From Yinghuangia seranimata (GTDB taxonomy: Bacteria; Actinomycetota; Actinomycetes; Streptomycetales; Streptomycetaceae): 64,000 nt of DNA. The stretch covers positions 1 to 64,000 of the forward strand of contig NZ_JASAOI010000077.1 in the NCBI RefSeq assembly GCF_029953285.1. Direction: 5' to 3'. Made by a program: the position numbers and the translations under genes. Below are positions 9,137-20,570 of this stretch, one piece after another (the first letter of the stretch is position 1; every line of letters begins with the position of its first letter). The notes below the pieces were generated by a model that did not search any database, was not told the DNA's origin, and saw nothing but the letters and a program-made list of their open reading frames with translations.

Positions 9137-9361
9137 TCAGTGGCAGGGGAACGCGAGCAGGTGGCGTCCGTCGTGCACGAACTCGTGCACGCCGTTGCCG
9201 GAGAAGATCGCGAAAGCGCCCTGCTCAGCGCCCACGAAGTAGATCAGGAACAGCGCCAGGAACCCCATGAAGGCGGCCCAGGGCAGCACTTCGCGCACCG
9301 GAATGGCGACCGGAACCGGTGCAGAGGTGGGGGTGGGAACAGCAGCCGTAGCCACGGTCAT
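9137..9361 (-). CDS. cbtB: Cobalt transporter accessory subunit CbtB
   Basis: A 74-aa protein with an Ala/Pro/Val-rich N-terminus, one transmembrane helix (WAAFMGFLALFLIYFVG) and the diagnostic histidine-rich end HEFVHDGRHLLAFPCH, thought to bind cobalt. I chose the ATG at 9361 with AAGGAGG immediately upstream; the longer frame runs back through the riboswitch. It is co-transcribed with cbtA. Confidence 0.93.
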   Translation of the reverse strand: MTVATAAVPTPTSAPVPVAIPVREVLPWAAFMGFLALFLIYFVGAEQGAFAIFSGNGVHEFVHDGRHLLAFPCH

Positions 9362-9394
9362 TCCTCCTTCGGGGCACGCGCCCGCTCGGTGGTG

Positions 9395-9520
9395 TACGAC
9401 GTGGAGGGTCTGACTGACGGCTGCCGCGATGCCCCAAGGGTGCCTTGGCGCGACGGAACCGATCACAGTGGCGCGTCCGCGCCGGATTCCCACCGGCTTC
9501 CCCACAGCATCGCAATGTCG
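9395..9520 (-). promoter_or_regulatory. Cobalamin riboswitch upstream of cbtBA
   Basis: On the minus strand the leader contains the conserved core GGAAGCCGGTGGGAATCCGG (fwd 9482-9501), directly followed by GCGCGGACGCGCCACTGTGA, and about 55 nt later AGTCAGACC, equivalent to the family's AGCCAGGAGACC end block. Together these form the B12-box pattern. It lies between a promoter and the cbtB ribosome site, so adenosylcobalamin binding would be expected to lower cbtBA expression. Outer boundaries are approximate. Confidence 0.92.
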
Positions 9521-9525
9521 TTCGA

Positions 9526-9555
9526 AACGTAGGGGTTCCGGTACGGCCGCGTCAA
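9526..9555 (-). promoter_or_regulatory. Probable sigma-70-type promoter for riboswitch-cbtBA
   Basis: Minus-strand TTGACG (fwd 9550-9555), 18-nt spacer, TACGTT (fwd 9526-9531), just upstream of the riboswitch core. An imperfect dyad with arms GTCGGAC / GTCCGAC (9569-9575 and 9592-9598) lies behind it and could be an operator. Confidence 0.6.
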
Positions 9556-9613
9556 TCCGTGCACACATGTCGGACACGTCACGTGTAAAGCGTCCGACGC
9601 ACCAAGAGGAGCG

Positions 9614-9642
9614 CCTCGGGCGGGAGTTCACCCCGCCCGAGG
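9614..9642 (-). terminator. Terminator of the aro operon
   Basis: A perfect 11-bp stem (CCTCGGGCGGG and complement) with a 7-nt loop, about 40 bp past the aroQ stop and before the cbtBA promoter. Confidence 0.85.
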
Positions 9643-9652
9643 GCCGATTGCC

Positions 9653-9683
9653 TTGCCCGTCAGCCCGTCAGCCCGTCAGCCCG

Positions 9684-9692
<9 letters not shown>
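9653..9692 (-). repeat. 8-bp tandem repeat carrying the aroQ stop codon
   Basis: Read on the minus strand, the aroQ stop TGA is the first of four TGAs spaced exactly 8 bp apart in the unit TGACGGGC (TGA at fwd 9684-9686, 9676-9678, 9668-9670, 9660-9662). Because 8 is not a multiple of three, the array supplies a stop in every frame. Confidence 0.95.
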
Positions 9693-11790
<2,098 letters not shown>

Positions 11791-11846
11791 CGGGAACTCC
11801 CCTGCTGTGTCCCTCGGGTCCCCGGGCTCCCGGGGTGTGACGGCGC

Positions 11847-13031
11847 CTACTTGACCGCGAGCGAGTCCAGGTAGGCGGTGAGGTTGCGGCGCGTCTCGGG
11901 CACCGAGTCGCCGCCGAACTTCTCCACCACGGCGTCGGCCAGGACGAGCGCGACCATCGCCTCCGCGACGATGCCCGCGGCGGGGACCGCGGCCACGTCG
12001 GAACGCTGGTGGTGCGCCTGCGCGGGCTCGCCGGTACGCACGTCGAACGTCGCCAGCGCGCGCGGGACGGTCGCGATGGGCTTCATCGCGGCGCGCACCC
12101 GCAGCACCTCGCCGGTCGACATGCCGCCCTCGGTGCCGCCGGAGCGGCCGGTCGTGCGGCGCACGCCCTGCTCCGTCAGCACGATCTCGTCGTGCGCCTG
12201 CGAGCCGCGCACGCGCGCCAGCTCGAAGCCGTCGCCGAGCTCGACGCCCTTGATCGCCTGGATGCCCATGAGCGCGGCGGCCAGCCGCGCGTCCAGCCGG
12301 CGGTCCCAGTGGACGTGGGTGCCGAGGCCCGGCGGCAGGCCGTACGCGAGGACCTCGACGACGCCGCCGAGCGTGTCGCCGGCCTCGTGCGCGGCGTCGA
12401 CCTCGGCGACCATCGCGGCACTCGCCTCGGGGTCGAGGCAGCGCACCGGGTCGGCGTCGAGGCGCGGGGTGTCCTCGGGGACCGGGACGACGCCGCTGGG
12501 CGCCTTCGCGGCACCGAACTCGACGACGTGGCTCACGATCCGGATGCCGGCCGCGGCCTCCAGGAAGGCGCTCGCCACCGCGCCGAGCGCGACCCGCGCG
12601 GCGGTCTCGCGGGCACTCGCCCGCTCCAGGATCGGGCGGGCCTCGTCGAAGCCGTACTTCTGCATGCCGGCGAGGTCGGCGTGCCCGGGGCGGGGCCGGG
12701 TCAGCGGCGCGTTGCGGGCCAGCTCGGCGAGCACGTCGGGGTCGACCGGATCGGCCGACATGACGGTCTCCCACTTGGGCCACTCGGTGTTGCCGACCAT
12801 GATCGCGACCGGGCTGCCGAGCGTGCTGCCGTGCCGGACGCCGCCGAGGAAGGTCACCTCGTCCCGTTCGAACTTCATGCGCGCGCCGCGCCCGTGCCCG
12901 AGCCGGCGCCGCGCGAGCGCGTCGGCCACCGCGTCCGTGGTGACGGGGACTCCGGCCGGGAGCCCCTCAAGGGTCGCGACGAGGGCGGGCCCGTGCGATT
13001 CGCCCGCGGTCAGCCAGCGCAAGTTACCCAA
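11847..13031 (-). CDS. aroC: Chorismate synthase
   Basis: A 394-aa FMNH2-dependent enzyme producing chorismate. Signatures are [54 protein letters not shown] and [12 protein letters not shown]. The start is a rare TTG at 13031, supported by GGAGGA seven bases upstream and by the alignment of [14 protein letters not shown] with the family N-terminus. It heads the operon aroC-aroK-aroB-aroQ. Confidence 0.97.
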   Translation of the reverse strand: MGNLRWLTAGESHGPALVATLEGLPAGVPVTTDAVADALARRRLGHGRGARMKFERDEVTFLGGVRHGSTLGSPVAIMVGNTEWPKWETVMSADPVDPDVLAELARNAPLTRPRPGHADLAGMQKYGFDEARPILERASARETAARVALGAVASAFLEAAAGIRIVSHVVEFGAAKAPSGVVPVPEDTPRLDADPVRCLDPEASAAMVAEVDAAHEAGDTLGGVVEVLAYGLPPGLGTHVHWDRRLDARLAAALMGIQAIKGVELGDGFELARVRGSQAHDEIVLTEQGVRRTTGRSGGTEGGMSTGEVLRVRAAMKPIATVPRALATFDVRTGEPAQAHHQRSDVAAVPAAGIVAEAMVALVLADAVVEKFGGDSVPETRRNLTAYLDSLAVK

Positions 13032-13730
13032 GGGTGTTCCTCCAGTGCGGCCCGGCGAGCGCCGGGGACCCCGCTTCGGCGGCGGGGATGACCTTTCCCG
13101 ATCCTTTCATGCCCGCACGCGCACGCCGCGCAGGCGTCCGAGTACTGGACCCCGACGCGGCTGCCGAGCCCAGGCCCCGCGAAACCACCGCCGCGAGCCG
13201 ACGAGGGACCCGCGCAGGGCAACGCGGCAGGCGAACCGCCCGGCCGGACAACTGAGCGCACGCGGGGCAGCGGGGCAGCGGGGCTGGGAGGCCGCGAGGC
13301 CGCGAGGCCGCGAGGCCGCGAGGCCGCGAGGCCAGCCTGTCATGTGTGCCAGGCGGGCCGCGGGGCAGCCGGGCAGGCGTGCGAGCACTGGACCCCGACC
13401 TATGAGCCGCCGAGACCCGGCCTCGGGAGACCGCCTCCGCAAGCCGACGACGGGCACGCGCGGGGTGACGCGGCAGGCGGAGCCAGCCATCGGACCGGGC
13501 GCGGGTGGGCGCACGCGGGAAGGCGTGGCAGCACGGCGGCGGACGGCAGGCGACGGGCGGCGGACGGCGGACTGCAGGCGACGGACTGCAGGCGACGGAC
13601 GGCAGGCGACGGGCGGCGGGCGAGCTTGTGGCCTGCGTGCCAGACGAGCCGCACGGAGACAGGCCGCACCGAGGCAGGCCGCGGCGGGCCGGGGGGGTGT
13701 CCCCCGGTTCGCCGCGGCCTGTGGGGGCGG
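13032..13730. repeat. Repeat-rich intergenic region upstream of aroC
   Basis: No supported gene. It contains (a) a diverged direct duplication of about 115 bp: 13131-13250 resembles 13375-13490, both starting near GCAGGCGT and sharing ACTGGACCCCGAC and GCGGCAGGCG; (b) 5.5 copies of the 8-mer GAGGCCGC at 13288-13334; (c) degenerate 13-14-bp repeats around GCAGGCGACGGAC at about 13545-13620. Open frames in all directions reflect composition. The aroC promoter must lie near its right-strand start but was not identified. Confidence 0.8.
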
Positions 13731-15437
13731 CTACTCGACGTTCAGGCTCACCAGCGCGGTGGTGACGACCGTGCCGGACGTGTCGCGTCCTGTCAGGAGC
13801 ACGGCGTAGTCACCGGTCGGGGCGCCGTCGGCGTGGCCGGTGACGGCGATGCCGGTCGCGCCTCCGGCGGGGATGGTCACCGGTGCGGCGGAGACGGTCG
13901 CGAGTCCGGCGGGGGCGGGGGCGCCCTGCAGGGTGACGGCGGTCGCGGTGAAGGTCAGCGTCACCGGCTGGGTCCCGCCGTTGGCGACCATGGTGGTGCT
14001 CGCAGCGGTCTGCCCCGGGCTGTGCGGTGCCGGGAGCGTGAGCAGCGGGGAGATGCAGGGCAGGACGGCCTGCTGCGTCGCCGCGCCGACGTCGACCAGT
14101 CCGAGGCCCTGGTCAAACACGGTCGCTCCGACGAGCGGTGTCGCGCTCGCGGTCAGCGCGGCCTTCACGTACAGGCCGGGCCACGTCGGGTGCTGCTGCA
14201 GGATCAGGGCCGCGGCACCGGCCACCTGCGGCGTCGCCATCGACGTGCCGGTGAGCCGCTGGTAGTACGTGCCGACCGGGTACTGGGGCGTCACGTTCGC
14301 CGCCAGCGCCCCGACGATGCCGACGCCCGGGGCGACGATCTCGGGCTTGACCAGGTGGTCGAACACCGGACCGCGGCTCGAGCCCTGCCACACGCCGGAC
14401 ATCCCCTGCGTCGCGCCGACGGTCAGCGCGGCCGCCGCTCCGCCGGGCGAGCCGACGGTCCCCGGTCCGCTGTTGCCTGCACCGACGACGAACAGTGCGC
14501 CCCACAGCGAGTAGGTGTTCACCATGTCGATGATCGGCTGACTCGCGGGGGACATCGGGAAGCGCAGGCTCATGGTGACGATTTGCGCATGGGCTGGCTC
14601 GATCGCCCACCGGCTGCCGTCGATGGTGTCCGACTCCCGGCACCACACGCCGACGCACACCTTGCCCACGACGACGTCGGCGTCCGGCGCGACGCCCTTG
14701 TACTGGCCGCCGGACGCGGCCCCGGAACCGGCCAGCGTCGACAGGACGTGCGTGCCGTGGCCTTCCTCGTCCACGGTGGCGCTCGTCGGCAGCGGGACGA
14801 AGTTCTTCGCGTCCACGACGACGCCCTGCAGGTCGGGGTGCGTGGCGTCGTACCCGGTGTCGAGCACCGCGACGCGGACGCCGGCCCCCGTGTAGCCGGA
14901 CTGCCAGGCCGGCGCCATGTTGATCTGGCCGTTGCTGACGTCGTCGACGACGGTGGGTCCGCACGCTGCCCCACGGCGTCGCGGCCTCGGCCGACAGCCC
15001 GGGGCGGCGCTTCGACAGCTTCGGGATGTCCGGCGTGTGGGCGTCGTCGTACTCCCCCGCGATGAGGCTCGTCACGTCGAAGAACAGCGGGTCGATCCTG
15101 CCGGATCGCAGCACCGGCAGGGCGTCGGCGGGGACCACCGCGATGCCGGCGTCCGTGGTGACGACGGTGACGGGTATCCGTTCGCGCCCCTTCGCGGGCT
15201 TCACCGTCACGGTCGAACGGCCTTGCACGGTACGGACGGTCACCTTGTCGCCGGTGATGAGCGTGACGGTGCCCTCGCGCTGGGCGCCGCGAACCGCCGC
15301 CGGACCGGCGTCGGGGATGCCCAGCGCGGTGATCTGCGCGGCGGTGGGCGCGGCGGGCAGCCCGTCGCCCCCGGGTCCGCGGCGGCGGGCGGCGTGGTCG
15401 CAAGGAGTCCGGCGAGTGCGGCGCCGAGACCGGGTAT
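13731..15437 (-). pseudogene. Frameshifted secreted S8 subtilase
   Basis: The catalytic part reads intact in one frame (14918 to 13731, 395 aa): VAVLDTGYD (Asp), EEGHGTHVLS (His), VVGAGNSGPG (oxyanion Asn) and GTSMATPQVAGAAA (Ser), then an Ig-like tail. The propeptide (VTLITGDKVTVRTV, PLFFDVTSLI, PWGSVR) lies in a different frame, with the switch near 14956 at a CCC run. A leader-like segment, GLGAALAGLLATTPPAAA, lies in yet another frame, switching near 15370 at a five-base C run. Its frame has no ATG, GTG or TTG start; an ATA at 15437 sits where a start would be expected. Two frameshifts and no start codon argue for a dead gene; sequencing error at homopolymers is the alternative. Intact it would be about 565 aa. 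Confidence 0.8.
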
Positions 15438-15604
15438 TCGCGTGTGCGTCCTTCCGGGGTCTACCGCTCGGGGCGCACGCGAAAAGGCACCGCCGGGCAG
15501 GGAGGCGTGTCACAGGCGGTGCGGGAGTGGCGCGTTGACGCGCCAGCAACCTGACACACAATCAGAAGAATGACAGTGCGCACTGGTTGGTTTCCGTGGT
15601 CGGC

Positions 15605-16294
15605 TCACCACCCCGCATAGGCGGACATCAGCTGGTCGCCGTACAGGACGCCGCCGAGGGCGCCCAGCAGCATCCAGGGCCCGAACGGCAGAGCGGTGTC
15701 CAGACGCGCGCGGCGCGTGAGCAGCAGGACGGCGGCGGCGAGGCCCGCGCCGGCGAAGGACAGGAACGCGCCCGCGAACAGGTTGTCCCACCCCAGCCAC
15801 GACAGGTGCAGGCCGAGCACGGCGGCCAGCTTCACGTCGCCCAGGCCGAGGGCACCGCACCGGAACACCGCGAGCGCGAGGTGGTACCCGGCCAGCAGCA
15901 GCGCGCCGGCGAGGGCCCGGGCATAGGCCGTGGGATCGCCGACGGCGAGCGACTCCATGCCGAGCAGCGCGAGACCGGCCAGGAGCATCGCGCCGGTGAC
16001 CGCGTCGGGCAGCCGCAACGTACGGAGGTCGACGAGCGCGAGGACCACACCGCACGCCGCGAGGACCAGGAAGGCCAGCAGGTCGAGGCCGGGGCCGAGG
16101 CGCCAGGCCAACGACGCGAACACGGCCGCGGTCAGGCCCGCGAGGCTCAGCGTTCCCGGCGGACGGGTACGCACGAGCGCGGCGGGTGGGGCGGGGACGG
16201 GCGCGGCCGCGACCAACCGCTCGACGGGCAGCCGCAGGACCAGTCCCGCGGCGAACCCGAGGGCTGCGCAGACGAGAGGAGATCCAATGAACAC
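15605..16294 (-). CDS. Prepilin peptidase (A24 family)
   Basis: A 229-aa polytopic aspartic peptidase that trims type IV-like prepilins. The two catalytic aspartates are in ALVDLRTLRLPD and GALGLGDVKLAA (the GxGD motif). It has about seven helices. The N-terminal methylase domain found in proteobacterial PilD is absent, as in TadV/CpaA-type and actinobacterial enzymes. The start is GTG at 16294. No pilin or assembly gene lies in the window, so its substrate is elsewhere. A similar gene sits between aroC and aroE in related genomes. Confidence 0.88.
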   Translation of the reverse strand: MFIGSPLVCAALGFAAGLVLRLPVERLVAAAPVPAPPAALVRTRPPGTLSLAGLTAAVFASLAWRLGPGLDLLAFLVLAACGVVLALVDLRTLRLPDAVTGAMLLAGLALLGMESLAVGDPTAYARALAGALLLAGYHLALAVFRCGALGLGDVKLAAVLGLHLSWLGWDNLFAGAFLSFAGAGLAAAVLLLTRRARLDTALPFGPWMLLGALGGVLYGDQLMSAYAGW

Positions 16295-16395
16295 ACGGCA
16301 GAGACTACGGTGGATTACCGAACAGACACGCTGAGCGATCCACAGGCGCGCCGTTAAGTCCGATGATCCGACCGGGCGTTCGACGGTACGGCCGG

Positions 16396-16911
16396 CTAGC
16401 AGGTCGGCGAACCGTCCCCGGGCGTGGGGCCCGTGGGCGGCGGCACCACAAAGCCGAGGGCTGGCGCAGCGGGGTTATCCACCGCCGGCACGGCGAAGCC
16501 CAGTCCAGGCGAGGCGAGTTGCCCACCGGGCGGCTGAACCGGCGGAGGCGGAACGGGCCGCGCGACGGGCGGAGGCGGTACGGGCCGCCCCACGGGCCGA
16601 GGCGGCACAGGCGGAGCGGCAGCCACGGCGTACCCCGCCCGCGATTGCCCGACCGGCGCCGAAACCTGCCGACGAAGGCTTGCGCGGATCGCAGCCACGA
16701 GAAGCGCGATCAGCAGCAGCACGACGATGAAGAGCAGGAACTCCTCCCACGACCAGGACCCCCCGCCCCCCGACGAGTTCCCGACATGCCCGCCGCCACC
16801 GATGCCCCGCCCACCGGTCGTCCCGTGCCCGCCACCCGACCCGTGCCCGCCACCACTGCCGTGCCCGCCACCCGACCCGTGGCCCCCACCGCTACTCGAC
16901 ACCAGCGTCAC
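16396..16911 (-). CDS. Gly/His-rich single-pass membrane protein with Pro-rich tail
   Basis: A 171-aa protein, not matched to a named family. The N-terminus has four tandem GGGHGS-type repeats and more glycine, then one transmembrane helix (EEFLLFIVVLLLIALLVAAI), a basic juxtamembrane RASLRR, and a Pro-rich C-terminal half with repeated RPVPPPPV units. I chose the GTG at 16911, with a GGGGGGA ribosome site; upstream frames run into the tandem array. It may be co-transcribed with the prepilin peptidase 101 bp downstream. The repetitive code raises the chance that it varies in length between strains. Confidence 0.6.
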   Translation of the reverse strand: MTLVSSSGGGHGSGGGHGSGGGHGSGGGHGTTGGRGIGGGGHVGNSSGGGGSWSWEEFLLFIVVLLLIALLVAAIRASLRRQVSAPVGQSRAGYAVAAAPPVPPRPVGRPVPPPPVARPVPPPPVQPPGGQLASPGLGFAVPAVDNPAAPALGFVVPPPTGPTPGDGSPTC

Positions 16912-16959
16912 CCCGTCCCCCCAACCGGTCAGCCGTTCACCGACGACCCTACCGGCGCG

Positions 16960-18105
16960 ACTCCCCAACCACGCCCGGGAGTTCCCTCGCGGACGAGGAA
17001 TCCGCCCGACAGCAAACGCAACGCCCAACGCACGCCCCACCGCCACCGCGCGGAGGTGGTCCAACGCACGACCGAGGTCGGGGGCGCGGGAGGAGTTGGG
17101 TGAGTGACGAACCGCCGCGCAGGCGAGAAGGCCGACGGGCCAGGGCCGACAACGACGCGGCGCCGGCGCCGGCGCGTGACCGTCGTCAGGGCGCGGGAGG
17201 AGATGGGTGGGTGGGGTGGGGGCGCCTGAGGGCGTGACCGAGGCCGAGTCCCGATGCCCCGCCGCACACGTCCGCACGGTCGCGAACCTGCCGGACTCCC
17301 CGAGCACGCCGAGGAGTTGCCGTGCGCGCGGGCTTCCCGAACGAGCAAACGCACGATCAACGCACGCCCCACCGCGATCGCGCGGAGGTCCAACGCACGG
17401 CCGAGGTCGGGGGCACGGGAGGAGGTGGGTGGGCGACGAACCGCCGCGCAGGCGAGAAGGCCGACGAGCCAGGGCCGACAAGGACGCGGCGCCGGACGCT
17501 GGCGTGCGACCCACGTCAGGGTGTGGCAGGAGTTGGGTGGTGATGGGGGCTCCTGGCGGCGAGACCGAGGCCGAGTCCCGGTGCCCCGCCGCACGGTCGC
17601 GAACCTGCCGGACTCCCTGAGCACGCCGAGGAGTTGCCGTGCGCGTGGGCTTCCCGAACGAGCAAACGCACGATCAACGCACGGCCCACCGCGATCGCGC
17701 GGAGGTCCGACGCACGACCGAGGTCAGGGGCGCGGGAGGAGGTGGGTGGGCGACGAACCGCCGCGCAGGCGAGAGGGCCGACGAGCCAGGGCCGACAAGG
17801 ACGCGGCACCGGCGCCGGCGCGTGACCGCCGTCAGGGCGCGGGAGGAGGTGGGTGGGTGGGTGGGTGGGGTGGGAGCGCCTGAGGGCGTGACCGAGGCCG
17901 AGTCCCGGTGCCCCGCCGCACGCGTCCGCACGGTCGCGAACCTGCCGGACTCCCCGAGCACGCCGAGGAGTTGCCGTGCGCGCGGGCTTCCCGGACGAAC
18001 AAACGCACGATCAACGCACGGCCCACCGCGATCGCGCGCGGAGGTCCGACGCATGGCCGAGGCCGAGTCCCGTTGCCGCGCCGCGCGTCCGCATGGCCGC
18101 GAGCC
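16960..18105. repeat. Tandem array of about 330-bp units, 3.5 copies
   Basis: Four direct copies, ending or starting at GTCGCGAACCTGCCGGACTC: A about 16960-17279 (most diverged on its left side), B 17280-17596, C 17597-17933, D 17934-18105 (truncated). Each full copy holds, in order, a GAGGAGTTGCCGTGCGCG block, AAACGCACGATCAACGCACG, the palindrome CGCGATCGCG (changed to CGCCACCGCG in copy A), a GGGAGGAG(G/T)TGGGTG block, GAACCGCCGCGCAGGCGAGA, and GACCGAGGCCGAGTCCCG. Copies differ by indels that are not multiples of three, so no reading frame is preserved through the array. No transposase or known RNA motif was recognised. Confidence 0.88.
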
Positions 18106-18594
18106 GTCTACGCGCGAGTGCCCTGTGGCCAGCCCGATCCCCGACTGGGCAAGAGGCCAGGGTCGTGTGCGGGGGCTGCCGGGGAGGCGGGGTTGGACGG
18201 GTCGGAAACGCGGGCAGAGCGCGAGGGCGAGGGTGCGCGGCGCCGTGTCCGTCGTGACACGTCGGCGCGCCGCGCGTCAGCTCAGCGGGCTCGGGGATCC
18301 GGCTTTCGGGCGAGCCCTCAGCCCGTCGTCATCTCCGCAGCGCTGGGCGTGGGCGAAGCGGACCGCAGAGTGCGAGGGCGCGCGTGACCGGAGTCGTGTG
18401 CGTCGTGCCGCGCGTGTGAGCGCGGTCGCGCCCGGCAAGCGGGCCGGCTCAGCCTGCCGTCGCATCGCTGCCCTGGGCCCGGGAACCGCGTTGGCCCCGC
18501 TCGGCCGTTGGGGCGGAGCGGGGCCGACGAATGCTGCTCGAGCGTTCCGGAGGGGCGATCCCGCGTCGGCATCGCACCTCGCGTCGGGGGCGGG
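18106..18594. other. Intergenic, no gene seen
   Basis: This lies between the tandem array and the 3' end of aroE. All frames are open because of composition; none carries recognisable domains or a good ribosome site. Confidence 0.5.
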
Positions 18595-19428
18595 TCAGCG
18601 GTTGGCCAGGGCTGCTTCGCCGGCGGATCGCATGGCGGCCAGGGGGCCTGGGTGGCCGGTCATGAGTTCTACCTGGAGGACGGCTTGGTGGACGAGGAGG
18701 TCCAGGCCGCCGACTACTGTGGCGCCGGTTTTGGTCCAGGTGGCGGCCAGGGGGGTGGGCCAGGGGTCGTAGACGACGTCGAAGAGGACGCCGGGGGTGG
18801 CCGGGACCCGGTCGGCCAGGTGGTCGTTGGCGCCCTTCGGGGTCGTGGCGATGACGAGGGGGTAGTCGAGGGCCTTGTGGGCGTCTTCCCACGGCCGGAC
18901 CTGGATCTCGACGCCGAGGCGTTCGCCGGCCTCGAACATCTCGTGGGCGCGCAGCGCGCCGCGGACGTAGGCGCGGACCGGGCCGTCGCACACGCCGCGC
19001 AGGGCCGCCATCGCCGAGGTGGCGGTGGCGCCCGCGCCGAGGATGGCCGCGGACTCGACGCGCGTGACGCCGCGTTCGCGCAGCGCGGCGGCCAGGCCCG
19101 GCACGTCCGTGTTGTCGCCGAGGCGCCGCCCCTCGGGGTCGAGGACGACGGTGTTGACCGCCTCGACCTCCGTGGCGGTGACCGACACCTCGTCGAGCAG
19201 CGGGAGGATCGCCCGCTTGAGGGGCATGGTCAGGGACAGTCCGGCCCACGACGCGTCGAGGCCCGCCACGAAGCCGGGCAAGCCGGCCTCGTCGACCTCG
19301 AACGCGTCGTACCGCCAGCCGTCGAGCCCGAGCGCCTCGTACGCGGCCCGGTGCAGCACCGGGGACAACGAGTGGGCGATCGGCGAGCCGAGTACCGCCG
19401 CGCGGTGGTTTTCCATGGGTGCCGTCAC
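18595..19428 (-). CDS. aroE: Shikimate dehydrogenase
   Basis: A 277-aa NADP-dependent enzyme reducing 3-dehydroshikimate. Substrate-site motifs are AAVLGSPIAHSLSPVLHRAAY, SLTMPLKR (catalytic Lys) and NTVV...GDNTD. The nucleotide loop is AAILGAGATATSA. The family C-terminal block GLDLLVHQAVLQ is present. I prefer the GTG at 19428, which overlaps the mltG stop (GTGA); the ATG at 19416 four codons later is possible. It is not physically joined to the other aro genes but lies in the same core region. Confidence 0.95.
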   Translation of the reverse strand: MTAPMENHRAAVLGSPIAHSLSPVLHRAAYEALGLDGWRYDAFEVDEAGLPGFVAGLDASWAGLSLTMPLKRAILPLLDEVSVTATEVEAVNTVVLDPEGRRLGDNTDVPGLAAALRERGVTRVESAAILGAGATATSAMAALRGVCDGPVRAYVRGALRAHEMFEAGERLGVEIQVRPWEDAHKALDYPLVIATTPKGANDHLADRVPATPGVLFDVVYDPWPTPLAATWTKTGATVVGGLDLLVHQAVLQVELMTGHPGPLAAMRSAGEAALANR

Positions 19429-20570
19429 TTGCCCGGGTTGTCCTTGTGCCACTTCTGGAGTTCGTTGCTGTACTGCTGGAACTGGGTGTAGCTGTCGGTG
19501 AACTTCGTCTCGCCCGTCTCCGGGTTGGTCGTCACGAAGTAGACGAAGTTCCCCTGCGGCGGCGCGAGCGCGGCGTTGATGGCCGGCACTCCCGGGTTGC
19601 CGATGGGAGTCGGCGGCAGCCCCTTCTTGATGCGCGTGTTGTAGGGGCTGTCGACCTTGAGGTCGTCGGTGGTCAGCTGCAGCGAGCTCTTGTTCAGCGC
19701 GTAGTTGACGGTCGAGTCGAGGCCGAGCGTCATGTCCTTGCCGAGCCGGTTGTAGATGACCTGGGAGACCTTGCCGAAGTCCTCGGTGCGGCGCACCTCC
19801 GCCTGGACCATGCTCGCGATGGTCAGGATCTGGTACGGCGTCTTGCCCGCGGCCTGCGCCTTCTGCTCCAGCTGCATCGCGGTGTACTTGTTCTTCGCCG
19901 TGGTGACCATGTCGCGCAGCACGTCGACCGGCTTCATGCCGGGCGCGGCCGCGTACTGGCCCGGGAACAGGAAGCCCTCGATGTTGTTGTTGGCCCACGC
20001 GGGCAGGCCGAGCGACGGGTCCTTGGAGGCGGCCTCGACCTCGGCGGGCGGGACGCCCAGCTTCTTGGCGATGACCTCGTAGACCTTGGTGGCGCGCAGG
20101 CCCTCGCCCGGGTTGATGTTCTGCCGGTTGTTGCGGTCGACCATGAACTCGAACGCCGACTTCGCCGACTGGTGCTTCTTCATCACGTAGGCGCTGGCCT
20201 CGATGTTCCGCTGCTGCTTGTCGCCGGTGTACGCCTTGGTGAAGGCGTCCACGCTCTTGACGACACCGACGCGCTTGAGCTCGTTGCCGATGTTCGACGC
20301 GACCCAGCCCGGCTTCACGACGACGACGATCGTGTCGCTCGCGTTGCCGGCGCCGCTGTAGTCCGGCGGCGGGCCGAAACGGTCCTTCACGAAGCCGTAG
20401 GCGTACCAGCCGCCGGCGCCGAGGAGACCGATGACGATCGCGAAGGCGATGAAGACCGCACAGCCACTGCGGCCCTTGCTCTCCTTCTTGCGCCCGCGCG
20501 AGGAGCCGTTCTTGCCTTTGCGCCGACTGGTGCGCGGCTCCGAGTCCGGGAACAGTCCGAGGTCACTCAT
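19425..20570 (-). CDS. mltG: Endolytic murein transglycosylase MltG
   Basis: A 381-aa type II membrane protein: basic cytoplasmic tail, one helix (CAVFIAFAIVIGLLGAGGW, from about residue 37), then an extracellular LysM-like and YceG/MltG domain. The catalytic Glu lies in IASMVQAEVRR, and the conserved block SPYNTRIKKGLPPTPIGNPG follows. It cuts nascent peptidoglycan strands near the membrane. It overlaps ruvX upstream by 8 bp and aroE downstream by 4 bp. Confidence 0.96.
   Translation of the reverse strand: MSDLGLFPDSEPRTSRRKGKNGSSRGRKKESKGRSGCAVFIAFAIVIGLLGAGGWYAYGFVKDRFGPPPDYSGAGNASDTIVVVVKPGWVASNIGNELKRVGVVKSVDAFTKAYTGDKQQRNIEASAYVMKKHQSAKSAFEFMVDRNNRQNINPGEGLRATKVYEVIAKKLGVPPAEVEAASKDPSLGLPAWANNNIEGFLFPGQYAAAPGMKPVDVLRDMVTTAKNKYTAMQLEQKAQAAGKTPYQILTIASMVQAEVRRTEDFGKVSQVIYNRLGKDMTLGLDSTVNYALNKSSLQLTTDDLKVDSPYNTRIKKGLPPTPIGNPGVPAINAALAPPQGNFVYFVTTNPETGETKFTDSYTQFQQYSNELQKWHKDNPGK

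Noticed and set aside
17254-18772. Several 100-380-aa frames across the 330-bp array
   Set aside because: Frame is not maintained between copies, no ribosome sites were seen, and all six frames are open.
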